A stretch of DNA of 64,000 nt, from positions 2,976,001 to 3,040,000 of the forward strand of contig JAYJMM010000102.1 in NCBI GenBank assembly GCA_037349105.1. Direction: 5' to 3'. The stretch is from Limnomonas spitsbergensis. Taxonomy: Eukaryota; Chlorophyta; Chlorophyceae; Chlamydomonadales. Position numbers and translations under genes: made by a program. This document shows positions 11,065-23,782 of the stretch, piece after piece. The notes under the pieces were generated by a model. The model was given only the letters and a program-made list of their open reading frames with translations. It was not told the origin of the DNA and made no database searches. Position 1 is the stretch's first letter. The number at the start of each line of letters is the position of its first letter.

Positions 11065-14000
11065 CTACCAGACTGAGGCGGAGCTAGAAGGGCTGGATGT
11101 CCGACTGGCCGCACAGTCCCTGAGCAGCGCCCGCATTTCGACATCCTCTTCATACTTGGCAGCGACCGCCTTGCCCATGCGCTCAGCTCGGAGAGTCCCG
11201 GCTGCAGCCACCCCTCCGTCCCCCTCCATCTCCACCGGGTCCCCCTGCCCTGGGTCGTCCTCCAGCTCAGCGGGGAGCAGGTGTAAGAAGGGCCAGGGCA
11301 GCAGGCCGGCCACAGTGCACAGGGCCACCAGCGTGAACAGGTGGTCAAAGCTGCGCAGGGTAAGGCACGTGAGCAGGCTGTGAGAGGGGAGTGGAAGCTG
11401 GGTGATGTGTGGAAGCGAGGCAGGGAAAAGTGCTAAAACATGAACGGGTTGGCGGGTCGTAATGACATCCATACAAAGGGACTTGACACAGCCGCTTCAA
11501 TGTTCATCGTTGAAGGAGATCCAATTTGCACCACACACACACACGCCTGTGCCATCACACACAACTAGGGTCTCACGGTCCAGATTTGTAGGTTCAAGCT
11601 TCAGGGTTCAAGGATCAGGGTTCAATGTCCAGGGTTCAGGGTTTAAGGATCAGGGTTCGATGTCCAGGGTTCAGTGTTCAAGGATCAGGGTTCAATGTCC
11701 AGGGTTCAAGGATCAGGGTTCAATGTCCAGGGTTCAGGGTTCAAGGATCGGGGTTCAATGTCCAGGGTTCAGGGATCAAGGAGCAGGGTTCAATGTCCAG
11801 GGTTTAGGGTTCAAGGATCAGGGTTCAAGGTTCAGGGTTAAAGGATCAGGGTTTAAGGATCAGGGTTCAAGGATCAGGGTTCAAGGATCAGGGTTCAAGG
11901 GTCAGTTTTCAAGGTTAATTTTCAAGGACCCGTGTTCAAGGATCAGGTTTCAAGGATCAGGGTTAAAGGTTCAGGGTTAAAGGATCAGGGTTCGAGGATC
12001 AGGGTTAAAGGATCAGGGTTCAAGGATCAGCGTTCAAGGATCAGGGTTCAAGGTTCAGGGTTAAATGTGCAGGGTTCAATGATCAGGGTTCAATGATCAG
12101 GGTGCAAGGATCAGGGTTAAATGTTCAGGGTTCGAGGATCAGGGTTAAAGGATCAGGGTTCAAGGATCAGCGTTCAAGGATCAGGGTTCAAGGTTCAGGG
12201 TTCAAGGTTCAGGGTTAAATGTTCAGGGTTCAATGATCAGGGTTCAAGGATCAGGGTTCAATGATCAGGGTTCAATGATCAGGGTTCAAGGATCAGGGTT
12301 CAAGGATCAGGGTTCAAGGATCAGGGTTCAAGGTTCAGGGTTAAAGGATCAGGGTCCAACGATCAGGGTTCAAAGATCAGGGTTCGATGATCAGGGTGCA
12401 AGGATCAGGATTCAAGGATCAGGGTTCAAGGTTCAGGGTTCAAGGATCAGGGTTCAGGGATCAGGGTTCAAGGATCAGGTTTCAAGGCTCAGGGTTCAAG
12501 GATCAGGGTGCAAGGATCAGGGTTCAAGGTTCAGGGTTCAAGGTTCAGGGTTCAAGGATGAGGGTTCAAGGATGAGGGTTCAAGGTTCAAGGTTCAAGGA
12601 TCAGGGTTCAAGGATCAGGGTTCGATGATCAGGGTTCAAGGATCAGGGTTCACCGATCAGGGTTCAAGGTTCAGGGTTCAAGTATCAGGGTTCAGGGTTC
12701 AGGGTTAAAGGATCAGGGTTTAAGGATCAGGGTTCAAGGATCAGGGTTCAAGGATCAGGGTTCAAGGATCAGGGTTCAGGGTTCAAGGATCAGGGTTCAA
12801 GGATCAGGGTTCAAGGTTCAGGGTTCAAGGATCAGGGTGCAAGGATCAGGGTTCAAGAATCAGGGTTCAGGGTTGCCCGCGGATGGCCGCCTCGCTCTCA
12901 CTTGTCCGAAGAGACGCCCAGCACTGATGTGAGTGCTGCCCCCAGGGCCGCGCCGCACGCCCCCCCGCTGTTGAGCACGCTCATGAGGGTGGCAAACAGC
13001 GTCGCCTCCACGCCCTCGGGGCACAGCCGCGCAGCCAGGACCAAGATGGGCATGAAGGCAACCTGGGGGACGGAGGGGAAGGGAAGGGTGCTGGGTGGGG
13101 TGAAAGAAGCAGATGAGCGTTTGAGCATTTCAGACCATTGGGATCAGGATGCGCACGAAGGCTACCTAAGAGGCAAGGGTAGGGGAGGGCGGCGCTGAAG
13201 GGGGTGTGAGCATGAAGAACTCAACACAATCACAGCACTTAGGAATTTAGGATCAGGACCAGAATGGGCATGACGGCCACAAGAGGGGCGGGAGGAGAAG
13301 GGGAGGTGTGCGAGGAGGAGATGGGCAGTTGAGCGGCTAGGACCACCAGTTTAAGGACAGGCATGAAGGCCAACTGGTGGCAGTAAGGGCAGGCGGTGAG
13401 TGAGAGGAGGAAAATGAACGGGGATACCTGAACGAAACTGCAGCGGCTAGGACCAGGACCAGAATGGGCATGGAGGACTCCCAAGGGGTGCGGGGAGAAG
13501 AGGGGTGCGGGGAGGAGATGAGTGAGAGTAGGAGATGAGCGGTTGAGCAGTCCGGACCACCAGTACCAGGATGGGCATGAAGGCCACCTGGGGGCCTCAG
13601 ATGGAGGGGAGGGGAGGGGTGAGAGTAGGAGATGATCGTTAGAGCATTTTGGGCCACCAGGACCAGGATGGGCAGGAGGCCAACTGGGGGACAATGGGAG
13701 TGGAAGGCCGCGCTGAAGGCCGTGCGAGCAGGAGTAAATTAATAAAACCGCAGCGTTTAGGACGAGGGCCGGAATGGGCATAAAGGCATGAAGGTGGGGA
13801 GTAAGGGGGGGGGGGGGGGGGCGAGGGGCGGGAATAGGGGTAGGGGGGCGGGATTGGGGGTAGGGGGGCAGGATTGGGGGCCTGGATTGCTGCGTGCGGC
13901 AACGAGGCGTGCGGCCTGAGAGCGCCTGAAACCACCACACCCGGTTGTTGCCGTAATGCAAGTCAATGCCTTCACCCAACAACCTGTCTTACAAGAGCCT

Positions 14001-16468
14001 GGAGCTGCAAACTGGAATAACTGATCAACGAGGGTTGCATCTAGTGCCACTGGCACCTAAAGTCTAAGGAGTTTAGGGTTTTAAACCCTAAGAGGTCATG
14101 ATATAAGGTCTATGGTTCAGCCTAGGTAGTAGGCTGTCTGCCCCCATGCAACCAGGGATTCATGCAGCACAGGCGACCAACACTCAAGCGGCGGGTGATC
14201 CACACTGATCCACACACTGGATATAGAGCCGCCAGGTCAGCAGAGCGCCAGGTCAGCAGAATACCTAGTCAGCAGAGTGCCACATCAGCAGAGCAACAGC
14301 TCAGCCTAACCTTCCTCCCGCGGTCCCTCCCCTGCCCGCTGTCCGTATCCTCACACCTGTCCCAACGCTGTGAGGATGACACTGTCACCCAACATGAATG
14401 CTTGGTCGCTGAGGCCCAGGTCACGGTTCAGCCCAGAGACCAGCACCAGCGTCAGGCTACCCAGGACGGCGCCCAGGAGCAAGGTCCACCTTGGGGTTCA
14501 GGATTCAGGGTGCAGGGTCGAGGGTTCAGGATTCGGGTTGAGTCACAGGGGGAGAAAGGGGCATGACGTGGCTGAAGGATGTCCAGCAGTAACGTCCAAC
14601 TTGTGGTTGAGGATTCAGGGTGCAGGGTCGAGGTGTCAGGGTTCAGAATTCGGGTTTGAGTCACAGGGGGGAAAGGGGCATGACGTGGCTGAAGGATGAC
14701 CAGCAGCAAGGTCAACCATCAATCCATGCAAGCGGTGTGATGCTTACTGATGCCCAAGTTTCGTATTAACAATAATGTTGCAAGCCAGAAAGAGGCTCCG
14801 GGAGATCCAAATCGAGATCCACGATATCTTCTTTGAGATCCACACAAGATTTGAGTGCATATCTTCTACTGGTTATAACACATGGGGCAAACTTGCAGGC
14901 ATGTTGGCCACCCACTCACAGAAATATCCTTTTGAGTGGCACCTTCTTCAAAAACATGTTGTAGATGGCGACACCGGCCAGGGAGGCGAAGGCACCGGCC
15001 AGGCGGATCTGCAGGCAATGAGGGTTCAGGCTTTAAGACCCAAACTGGCCAGGTGGAACCACAGATATTTTGGATGTACAGGGGCAAGGTACAGGCCCCA
15101 AACCTGCCAGGCAGATCTGCTGACGGAAAGGGTATTCTTTAGGGTTTGGGGCTAGAACCTTGAAAGCCGACAAAGCCGGTTTGCAGGCTGGGAGAGAGCT
15201 GCCCTCGAAAAAGCCCATGGTTTAGGGTTTAGGGTTTGGTGATGTAATAATCTTGGCTCCGCTCTCCGCAGGGTTTAGGCTCAAGGGTTAAGGGTTTAAC
15301 ACCCCAGCAGGAGGGGCACTGCCCAGGGCCGGCAGGCCATGCTGCATCCTGGCCACAGTCCAGATTCCAGACATGCAAACAACACCTTCCACCAGTCGTT
15401 GCGCATGGTCACTTCAGCAAGAGGGAAACAGGAGGCTCGGCCCAGTGGATCTTGCCGCTGCAGCACTCCGGCAGAATTCAACGAAGTGAGCCGCCCTCCT
15501 AGGAAATCAGCAGAGAATGTTGTAGGGTTTAGGTTTCATGCTTAGGGTCTTTACTCTGAAAGCCGTGAGTCCAAAGCTGTCGCCCCTCATCCCCCGGCAG
15601 GAGCCAGCTGATGTAGGCTTGGAAGATTAAGGTTTCATAAAAGGTTTCATAGGGTTTAGGGTTAAGTATTTAGGAAAGAAGGCTCGGCAGATAAAGGTTT
15701 CAGCTTAATGGCTTACAGTAGGCTCTCCACCCTGGGAATATTTGCTTTCCTCACCCTCCCGAGGAACTCAGCGGTGAAGCCCAGCTTGTTGGTTTGAAAG
15801 TAGAACATGGCCGTTTCAGAGGACGGTGTTGCCTGTGTAGGGTTTGGGGTTACGGGTGTAAGCTATTATGATAAGGTTTAGGGTTACGGGGGCAGGATGT
15901 TAAGGGTGCAGGATTGCAGGTGGCTGTTAGGGTTACGGGTTACGAGTGTAAGCAGTTCGACTTTGGGGTCACAAGTGTAAGCTGTTAGGGTTAAAAGAGT
16001 TCCGGGTGTCAGGAGCTAGGGTTGAGAGATGAGGGTTTAAGCTGTTCAGATTCGAGTACATGTGTGTTAGCAGTAAATGCTTAGGGTGCAGGTTAAAGGT
16101 GTAAGGGTTTAGGGAGTAAGACTGTTAGACCCCTAGGGGTTAAGGGTTACGTGTGTGAGCTGTATGCTCCAAACCTGCCCTGCATGGCCTTTTCAGCGGT
16201 CGGCGCCAGCTGTAAAAGGAGCCATACTTACATGATGAAAAATGGGGCTCCTGGATTACCGATCATCCAATGAGGCACACCAATTAATCTCAACAGGGTT
16301 AAGGGTTTAGGGGCTGACTGAAGTGTGGGAAGAAGATGCACCCACACATCCAGGATGTACCCCAAAGTACCCCCCCCCCCCACCCACACATACATACCCA
16401 CATACCCACATACCCACAGCACACACTCCTACAGCCCCCCCCCCCCCCACACACACTTTCACAGCCCC

Positions 16469-16508
<40 letters not shown>

Positions 16509-19500
16509 CCCACCACCACCACACACACATACAGCCCCCCCCACACTTTCACCCCCCCCCCCCCCCCCCCCGCCACACACACATACAGCCCCCCCCCACA
16601 CACATACAGCACACCCACCGACCACACACATACCTGCAGCCCCCCACACACACATACAGCACATCCCTACCCCCAACACACACCCCGCTCTCACCCGCCA
16701 CAGGAAAACAAATATGGTGGGCAGGAGGATGTCCCGCCTGCTGAAAGCCTGCCACAGCCCACGTGCCTGGATGACCAGCCGCTGGCCCAGGGGCAGCAGG
16801 GTTGCAGTAGCAGGACAGGGTTTAGGGCCAGAGCCTGTGCAGGGACAGGCACACGTAAATGTACATGTATAGGGGCAGGGACAGGGACAGGCACATGTAA
16901 ATGTACAGGAACAGGGGCAGGGGCAGGCGCAGGGGCCTAGTTATAAGTAAGGTCAGGTGTGTGCATGCAATGACTTTGATGGTCAACATTAACACCTCAC
17001 GCAGGTCCCGCATGTGAGAAACGGCGGTTGCAGCAACAGCAATTTCTGCAGCAACAGGAAATCAGCAGCCACAGTAAAAGAAGCAACAACAACAACAGCA
17101 ACGACAGCAATAGAAAGGGCTGCTGTGGCAGCAACAGCTACAGCTCCAGCAACAACCGCAACAACAACAGCGGCAAGAACATCAACAACACAAGCAACAA
17201 AGCAGCAGCAACAGCAGCAGCTCACCAAACCCCGCAATCAAACAGGTGCTGCTTGACTTGACATGCAGCAACAGCATGGGCAGCAGCAACAGCAACAACA
17301 CCAGTGACACAAAAACCACCAAGAACAACACCAACGGCAACAGCAATAGCAACAGCAACAGCAACGGCAACAGCAACAGTAACGGCAACACCAACAGCAG
17401 CAACAACAACAACAATAACAACAACAACAGCTCACCTGCAGGCTGCCTCCGCTCCAGAGAGGCGCTGATTGGCTTCTCATCAATCAGCAGCGCAGTGCAC
17501 GATACGATCAGCGGGAAGATAGAGGTGACACCGAACACAAACCTGCCAGGAGGGTTATTCAGACAGGGCGTGAGGGAAAGAGAGGAACTGCAGCGGTGCT
17601 CCAGAGCTGTCCTTGAGAGGACGAAATACTGGGAAATGTGCTTGAGAGCCTTTACCATACGGTATTGGGATCAAGGCACGGTCATGATGTGCAGGTAAGT
17701 GAAACACCAGGCAAGCACATGGAGAGGATTAGGGCCCTATCCTCACTAAGGCACTAATCCTAGTAGTAAGGGCACTAGGATAAGCCCTATCCTCTCCCGG
17801 GCTCTTGAGAGCAGAAGGAGCCTAGGGTGATGCCCTCCTCCTCAACCCTTGACCCAAGTGACACGAGGCAAGCGCTTGCCGGAAATTATGGCTTAGGTAG
17901 TCTGGTTTTTAGGTGATAACCGAATCCATAATCCTGAACCCTAATTCCACGAAGCTAGCGCTCAATTGATGATGGTAGCTGAACTGCTCATCAGACTCTA
18001 GATTTGCGACCCAGTCCTCCACTTGAACCCCACTTCCGCCAGGTAAGCGCAAGAACAAACGTGGGTAGCAGCACCAGGCAAATGCAGGTGTAGCGTACTA
18101 GCGTTCTTCCTGCTACACTATATCTGAGAATGTACATTCTGTAGTACTGCGGTACAGATGTACTATACAAGTACTGTGTAAGAAGAAACAACCAGAATCC
18201 CTTCAAGGAGACACAGACAGTATAGAGCGAGGCGGTGCTCGTTACACCGGAATAGGAATACTGTACATTCTCACGGAGTGTTTAATTGAGTTCACGAGCT
18301 GTGGTGGGGGCAAGTAAACGCTTGCGTTTGCTTGTCTTCGCCATTCTCAGGAAAACGACCTAGGGGTTGTTTCAGGTTGAAAAACACAAATCAAGGTGGA
18401 CAGCATTGCAATTTAAAGTGCCCATGGAACCTTCTAGGCCCGTAAGGCGGTTGCCCATGTCCTCGATCTGTGAAATATGGTTCTTAAGTATCCCAGTAAC
18501 TTTAGGCATTGTTATGTCTGGTGACCTGGTGGCATGGGCCATTGGTATCACCTCATCAGGGTCCAATGCTGGTGTGGCAGGTTCGAGAATTATGTTCAAC
18601 CATTGCCACTACGAGCCCCCCTGCCTGCCTGCCAGTGCCTCCCCATAGCCACAACATACGCCGCCGCTGTCCTGCCATTGCCCCGCCACTCAGCCTGCTA
18701 ATCGCCAGCTCGACTTGCCTGTCATTGTGCCGCCACTTGCCCATCCAGGCCCCATTAATTGCCCCATCCTGGCCCCGTCGATTGCCCCATCCTGGCCCCA
18801 TTAATTGCCCCAACCTGGCCCCGTCAATTGCCCCATCCTTGCCCTGCCAATTGCCCCAACCTGGGCCTGTCAATTGCCCCAACCTGGCCCCGCCACTTGC
18901 CCCAACCTGGCCCCGCCACTTGCCCCATCCTGGCCCCGCCACTTGCCCCATCCTGGCCCCGCCACTTGCCCCATCCTGGCCCCGCCACTTGCCCCAACCT
19001 GGCCCCGCCACTTGCCCTATCCTGGCCCCGCCACTTGCCCCAACCTGGCCCCGCCACTTGCCCCATCCTGGCCCCGCCACTTGCCCCAACCTGGCCCCGC
19101 CACTTGCCCCATCCTGGCCCCGCCACTTGCCCCATCCTGGCCCCGCCACTTGCCCCAACCTGGCCCCGCCACTTGCCCCATCCTGGCCCCGTCGATTACC
19201 CCATCCTGGCCCCGCCACTTGCCCCAACCTGGCCCCGCCACTTGCCCCATCCTGGCCCCGCCACTTGCCCCAACCTGGCCCCGCCACTTGCCCCAACCTG
19301 GCCCCGCCACTTGCCCCAACCTGGCCCCGCCACTTGCCTGGTTCCATAATCCTGCACCAGGCTGCCTGAGAAGTATGCGGAAGCAATGCTGCCCACTGCA
19401 GCAGAGGCCCAGCAGAGGCACTGCAGAGACCCACAGCTGGCCTGAGGGTGTGTGGGGGGGGAGGGAACGGCTAACATGCGGAGAGAAGGGCACACATGGG

Positions 19501-22500
19501 GACACATGCACTGCAAAGATCCACAGTTGGCCTGAGGGTGTGTGTTTAGGGGGGCATGGCTTAAGTGCAAAGAGAAGGGCACACAGGGGGCATGTGACAT
19601 GTGGGAAGCCACAACTGGCCTGAGGATGCGTGTGGGCTGCCTAAGCACCAGGCTGCCTGAGAAGTATGCAGAAGCAATGCTGCCCACTGCAGCAGAGGCC
19701 CAGCAGAGGCACTGCAGAGACCCACAGCTGGCCTGAGGGTGTGTGGGGGGGGAGGGAACGGCTAACATGCGGAGAGAAGGGCACACATGGGGACACATGC
19801 ACTGCAAAGATCCACAGTTGGCCTGAGGGTGTGTGTTTAGGGGGGCATGGCTTAAGTGCAAAGAGAAGGGCACACAGGGGGCATGTGTCATGTGGGAAGC
19901 CACAACTGGCCTGAGGATGCGTGTGGGTTATGGTCACACGGGGGCACATACACCGCAGAGACCCACAGCTGGCCTGAGGGCGTGTCTAGGGGGGAATGGT
20001 TACAGTGCGGAGAGAAGGCACACGTGGGGCAAGTGTCATGTCGGTAGTCGCAACTGGCCTAAGGATGCATGTGGCTTATGGTCACATAGGGGGCACGGAT
20101 GAGACGGCTTAATGCCGCGAAAGGGCTGCATGTGCAAGTCGCAAGCGCGCCTCTAGGCACCCATTGAAAGACATGCTCGCGTTTCCAGAGCTTATCCCCC
20201 ACCACGATAAGTAACGCTCCTAAACACGGAGGTTACACTTCCAACTCCGTGAGGCACATTCATAGCCCTTGATGTTACACTGTTACACTCCTGGCTCCCG
20301 AATCAAGGGCAGAAATCGGGCTATGCTCATGCTAAGCCCGTTTTTATGCCCTTGACCTGGAAGGCGAAACCTACTTCTCACCCGTTGCACCTGTCCCTCC
20401 CACTCTTTCACCTGTGGCGCCCCACGCGACCTCTCCACCACGATTGAGTCCACCACCACGTCGCTGAAGGCTGTCGCAAGAGAGGCGAGCAGCATCGCGG
20501 CGATGGTGCCTGGCGTGCTAGTGACCCAGAGAGCCAGTGCAGCCCAGGAGGAAGCGCCTGACCAATGTAAGACGCGGTCGAAGATGGGGTGGGTTAAGGC
20601 TTACTTGAGCAGGTGACCCCCAGAGCCTGTGCAGCCCAGGAGGAAGCGCCTGACCAAAGCAAAACGCGGTCGGAGATGGGGTGGGTTGAGGGTTAAGGCT
20701 TGAACAAATGACCCAGAGAGCCAGTGCAGCCCAGGAGGAAGCGCCTGACCAAAGCAAAACGCGGTCGGAGATAGGGTGGGTTGAGGCTTAAGGCTTGAAC
20801 ATGTGATCCAGAGAGCCAGTGCAGCCCAGGAGGAAGCGCCTGATCAATGCAAGAGGCGGTCCGGGATGGGGTGGGTTGAGGGTTAAGGCTTGAACATGTG
20901 ATCCAGAGAGGCAGTGCGGCCCAGAAGGAAGCGCCAGGCAAATGCAAGACGCGGTCAGCGATGGGGTGGGTTGAGGGTTAAGGCTGGAACATGTGATCCA
21001 GAGAGGCAGTGCAGCCCAGGAGGAAGCGCCTGACCAATGCAAGACCCAATCATAGATGGGAGGAGGGCGGCAGTTTATAGGGAAGATGTGTCGTTAGCTT
21101 CAACAGGTGGCCGAGAGAGCCAGTGCGGCACAGGAGGAGCCACCTGAACCATGCAAGAGGCGGTTAAAGGCCCACCCCGGACCGCCCCACCCCCGGACCA
21201 CTCACCCCTACCCGCCCAACCCCGGCCGTCGCACTCCCAGTCCACGTGCCCGATAACTACCCCCCGTTGCCACACACATTGTTCCCTGCCCACCGCACCT
21301 AGCAAGCCGCACACAATGAGGTAGGAGCGCCTGCGGTAACCAAACAGCAGTACGCTGTCGCTCATAAAGCCGTACAGAGGCTTGATCATCCAAGGCAGCG
21401 TGGATAGACCCATTAGCAGAGCCACCTGGGAGGGGGGGAAGGGGGGGGGGGCAGCCTGTTCAGCAGGACGCTTTGTCTTTTCCTCTCAGATAAGCAGGGG
21501 GGGGGGGGCAGCCTGTTCAGCAGGACGCTTTGTCTTTTCCTCTCAGATAAGCAGGGGGGGGGGCAGCCTGTTCAGCAGGACGCTTTGTCCTTTCCTCTCA
21601 GATAAGCAGGGGGGGGGGGGCAGCCTGTTCAGCAGGACGCTTTGTCTTTTCCTCTCAGATAAGCAGGGGGGGGGGCAGCCTGTTCAGCAGGACGCTTTGT
21701 GTTTTCCTCTCAGATAAGCAGGGTGGGGGGGGCAGCCTGTTCAGCAGGACGCTTTGTCTTTTCCTCTCAGATAAGCAGGGGGGGGGACAGCCTGTTCAGC
21801 AGGACGCTTTGCCATTTCCTCTCAGATAAGCAGGGGGGGGGGGCAGCCTGTTCAGCAGGACGCTTTGTCTTTTCCTCTCAGATAAGCAGGAGGGGGGGGC
21901 AGCCTGTTCAGCAGGACGCTTTGTCTTTTCCTCTCAGATAAGCAGGAGGGGGGGACAGCCTGTTCAGCAGGACGCTTTGTCCTTTCCTCTCAGATGAACA
22001 TGTTATACAAAACAACGTGTCGACCGACCCCCAGGAGTACGGCACAATTTGCATGGAGTGGTTTTGTGTTGAGAGGTTGATGAGCGAGCCACGCACCGAT
22101 TGTCTCCGCATTCAGCAGCAGCAGCAACAGGAACAGGAACACGAACAGCTCCCCATCTCAGCCGGCTCTTGCCCCGAATCAGTTGGCACATCGGACTACA
22201 ACAGCAGCAACAACAGCTTCCCACCACAGCTGGCACATCGTACAACAAGAACAACAGCAACAACAGCAACTCCCCACCTTAGCCGGCACATCGCACAGCA
22301 ACAACAGCAACTGCCCTGGCTCAGTCAGCACAACGTACAACAAAAGCAGCAACAACCACAAGTGCCCACCTGAGCTGGCTCCTCATGCAACAACAGATGC
22401 AACAACAGCTTCCCACCTCAGTTGGCACATCGTACAACAACAGCAACTCCCCACATCAGATGGCTCCTCGTACAACAACAGCAGCAGCAGCTCCCTACGT

Positions 22501-23605
22501 CAGCCCACTCCTCGTGCAACAACAGTAGCAGCAACAACGACCCTGCACCTCAGCCTCTTCCTCGTGCAATGGCAGCAACAAAAACAGCAGCTCCTCACCT
22601 CAACCAGCGCATCGTGCAATGACAGCAGTAACAACCGCAACAACTCCCCACCTCAGCCGGCGCATCGTGCAACGACAGCATCAACAACAACAACAACTCC
22701 CCATCTCAGCCGGTGCTTCGTGCAACGACAGCAGCAACAGCAACAACTCCCCAACTCAGCCGGCGCATCGTGCAACGACAGCAGCAACAACAACAACTCC
22801 CCATCTCAGCCGGCGCCTCGTGCAATGACAGCAGCAACAGCAACAAATCCCCACCTCAGCCGGCGCATTGTGCAAGGACAGCAGCAACAACAACAACTCC
22901 CCATCTCAGCCGGCGCCTCGTGCAATGTCAGCAGCAACAGCCACACCTCCCCACCTAAGCCGGCGCATCGTACAACAACAGCAAATTCCCACCTCAGCTG
23001 GCTACTTGTATATTAACAGCAACAACAGCAGCTCCCTACCTCAGCCAACTCCTTGTGCAACAACAGCAACAACAACAGCAGCTCCCCACCTCAGCTGACT
23101 CCTCGTGCAACAACAGCAACAACAACAGCAGCTCCCCACTTCAGCTGACTCCTCGGGCAAAAACAGCAACAACAACAGCAGCTCCCCACTTCAGCCTCCT
23201 CCTCGTGCAACAACAGCTACAACAACAGCAGGTCCCCACCTCAGCCAGCGCATCGTGCAATGACAGCAGTGACAACCGCAACAACTCCCCATCTCAGCCG
23301 GCGCCTCGTGCAACGACAGCAGCAACAACAACAACTCCCCACCTCAGCCGACTCCTTGTGCAGCATCACAGCATCAACAGCAACTCCCCACCTCAGCTTG
23401 CCCCAGAGTTTATTTTTTCGTGACTCAGCTACATCTCAGCTACCTCAGCTTCCTGCCAGAGGCCCAAGGTGCGGCCAGCCATGCTGCTTGTGCCGCCGGC
23501 CGTAGGCAGGTCCAGGTTTGGTCCCAATGGGGTCTCTGATGGCCGCAGGGCAGCCCGCTGATGGTGGCCTCGTAACCGAAAAAATAGACACTGGCTGGCT
23601 CCTCG

Positions 23606-23652
<47 letters not shown>

Positions 23653-23686
23653 GAATGGCTCCCTACCTCAGCTGGCTCCTCGTGCG

Positions 23687-23717
<31 letters not shown>

Positions 23718-23749
23718 GAACGGCTCCCTACCTCAGCCGGCTCCTCGTG

Positions 23750-23782
<33 letters not shown>

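Noticed and set aside
11462..12628. Plus-strand open frames reading [17 protein letters not shown] repeats
   Set aside because: Translation of the 15-bp intronic satellite; no start context, no homology, antisense to an intron.
15216..15240. Chromosome end or telomere
   Set aside because: Only about three TTTAGGG units are adjacent and coding exons continue on both sides; these are interstitial motifs.
16299..16940. Pro/His- or Gly/Cys-rich frames on both strands
   Set aside because: Homopolymer C runs and CA repeats; pure low complexity.
18509..19623. Several overlapping 200-290-residue open frames on both strands
   Set aside because: All are translations of the 23-bp satellite, which lacks stop codons. 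The region is an intron of the BT1 gene.
21429..21990. CRISPR-like regular repeats
   Set aside because: Spacer positions are only G-runs of varying length, and the array ends at the BT1 exon-3 acceptor.
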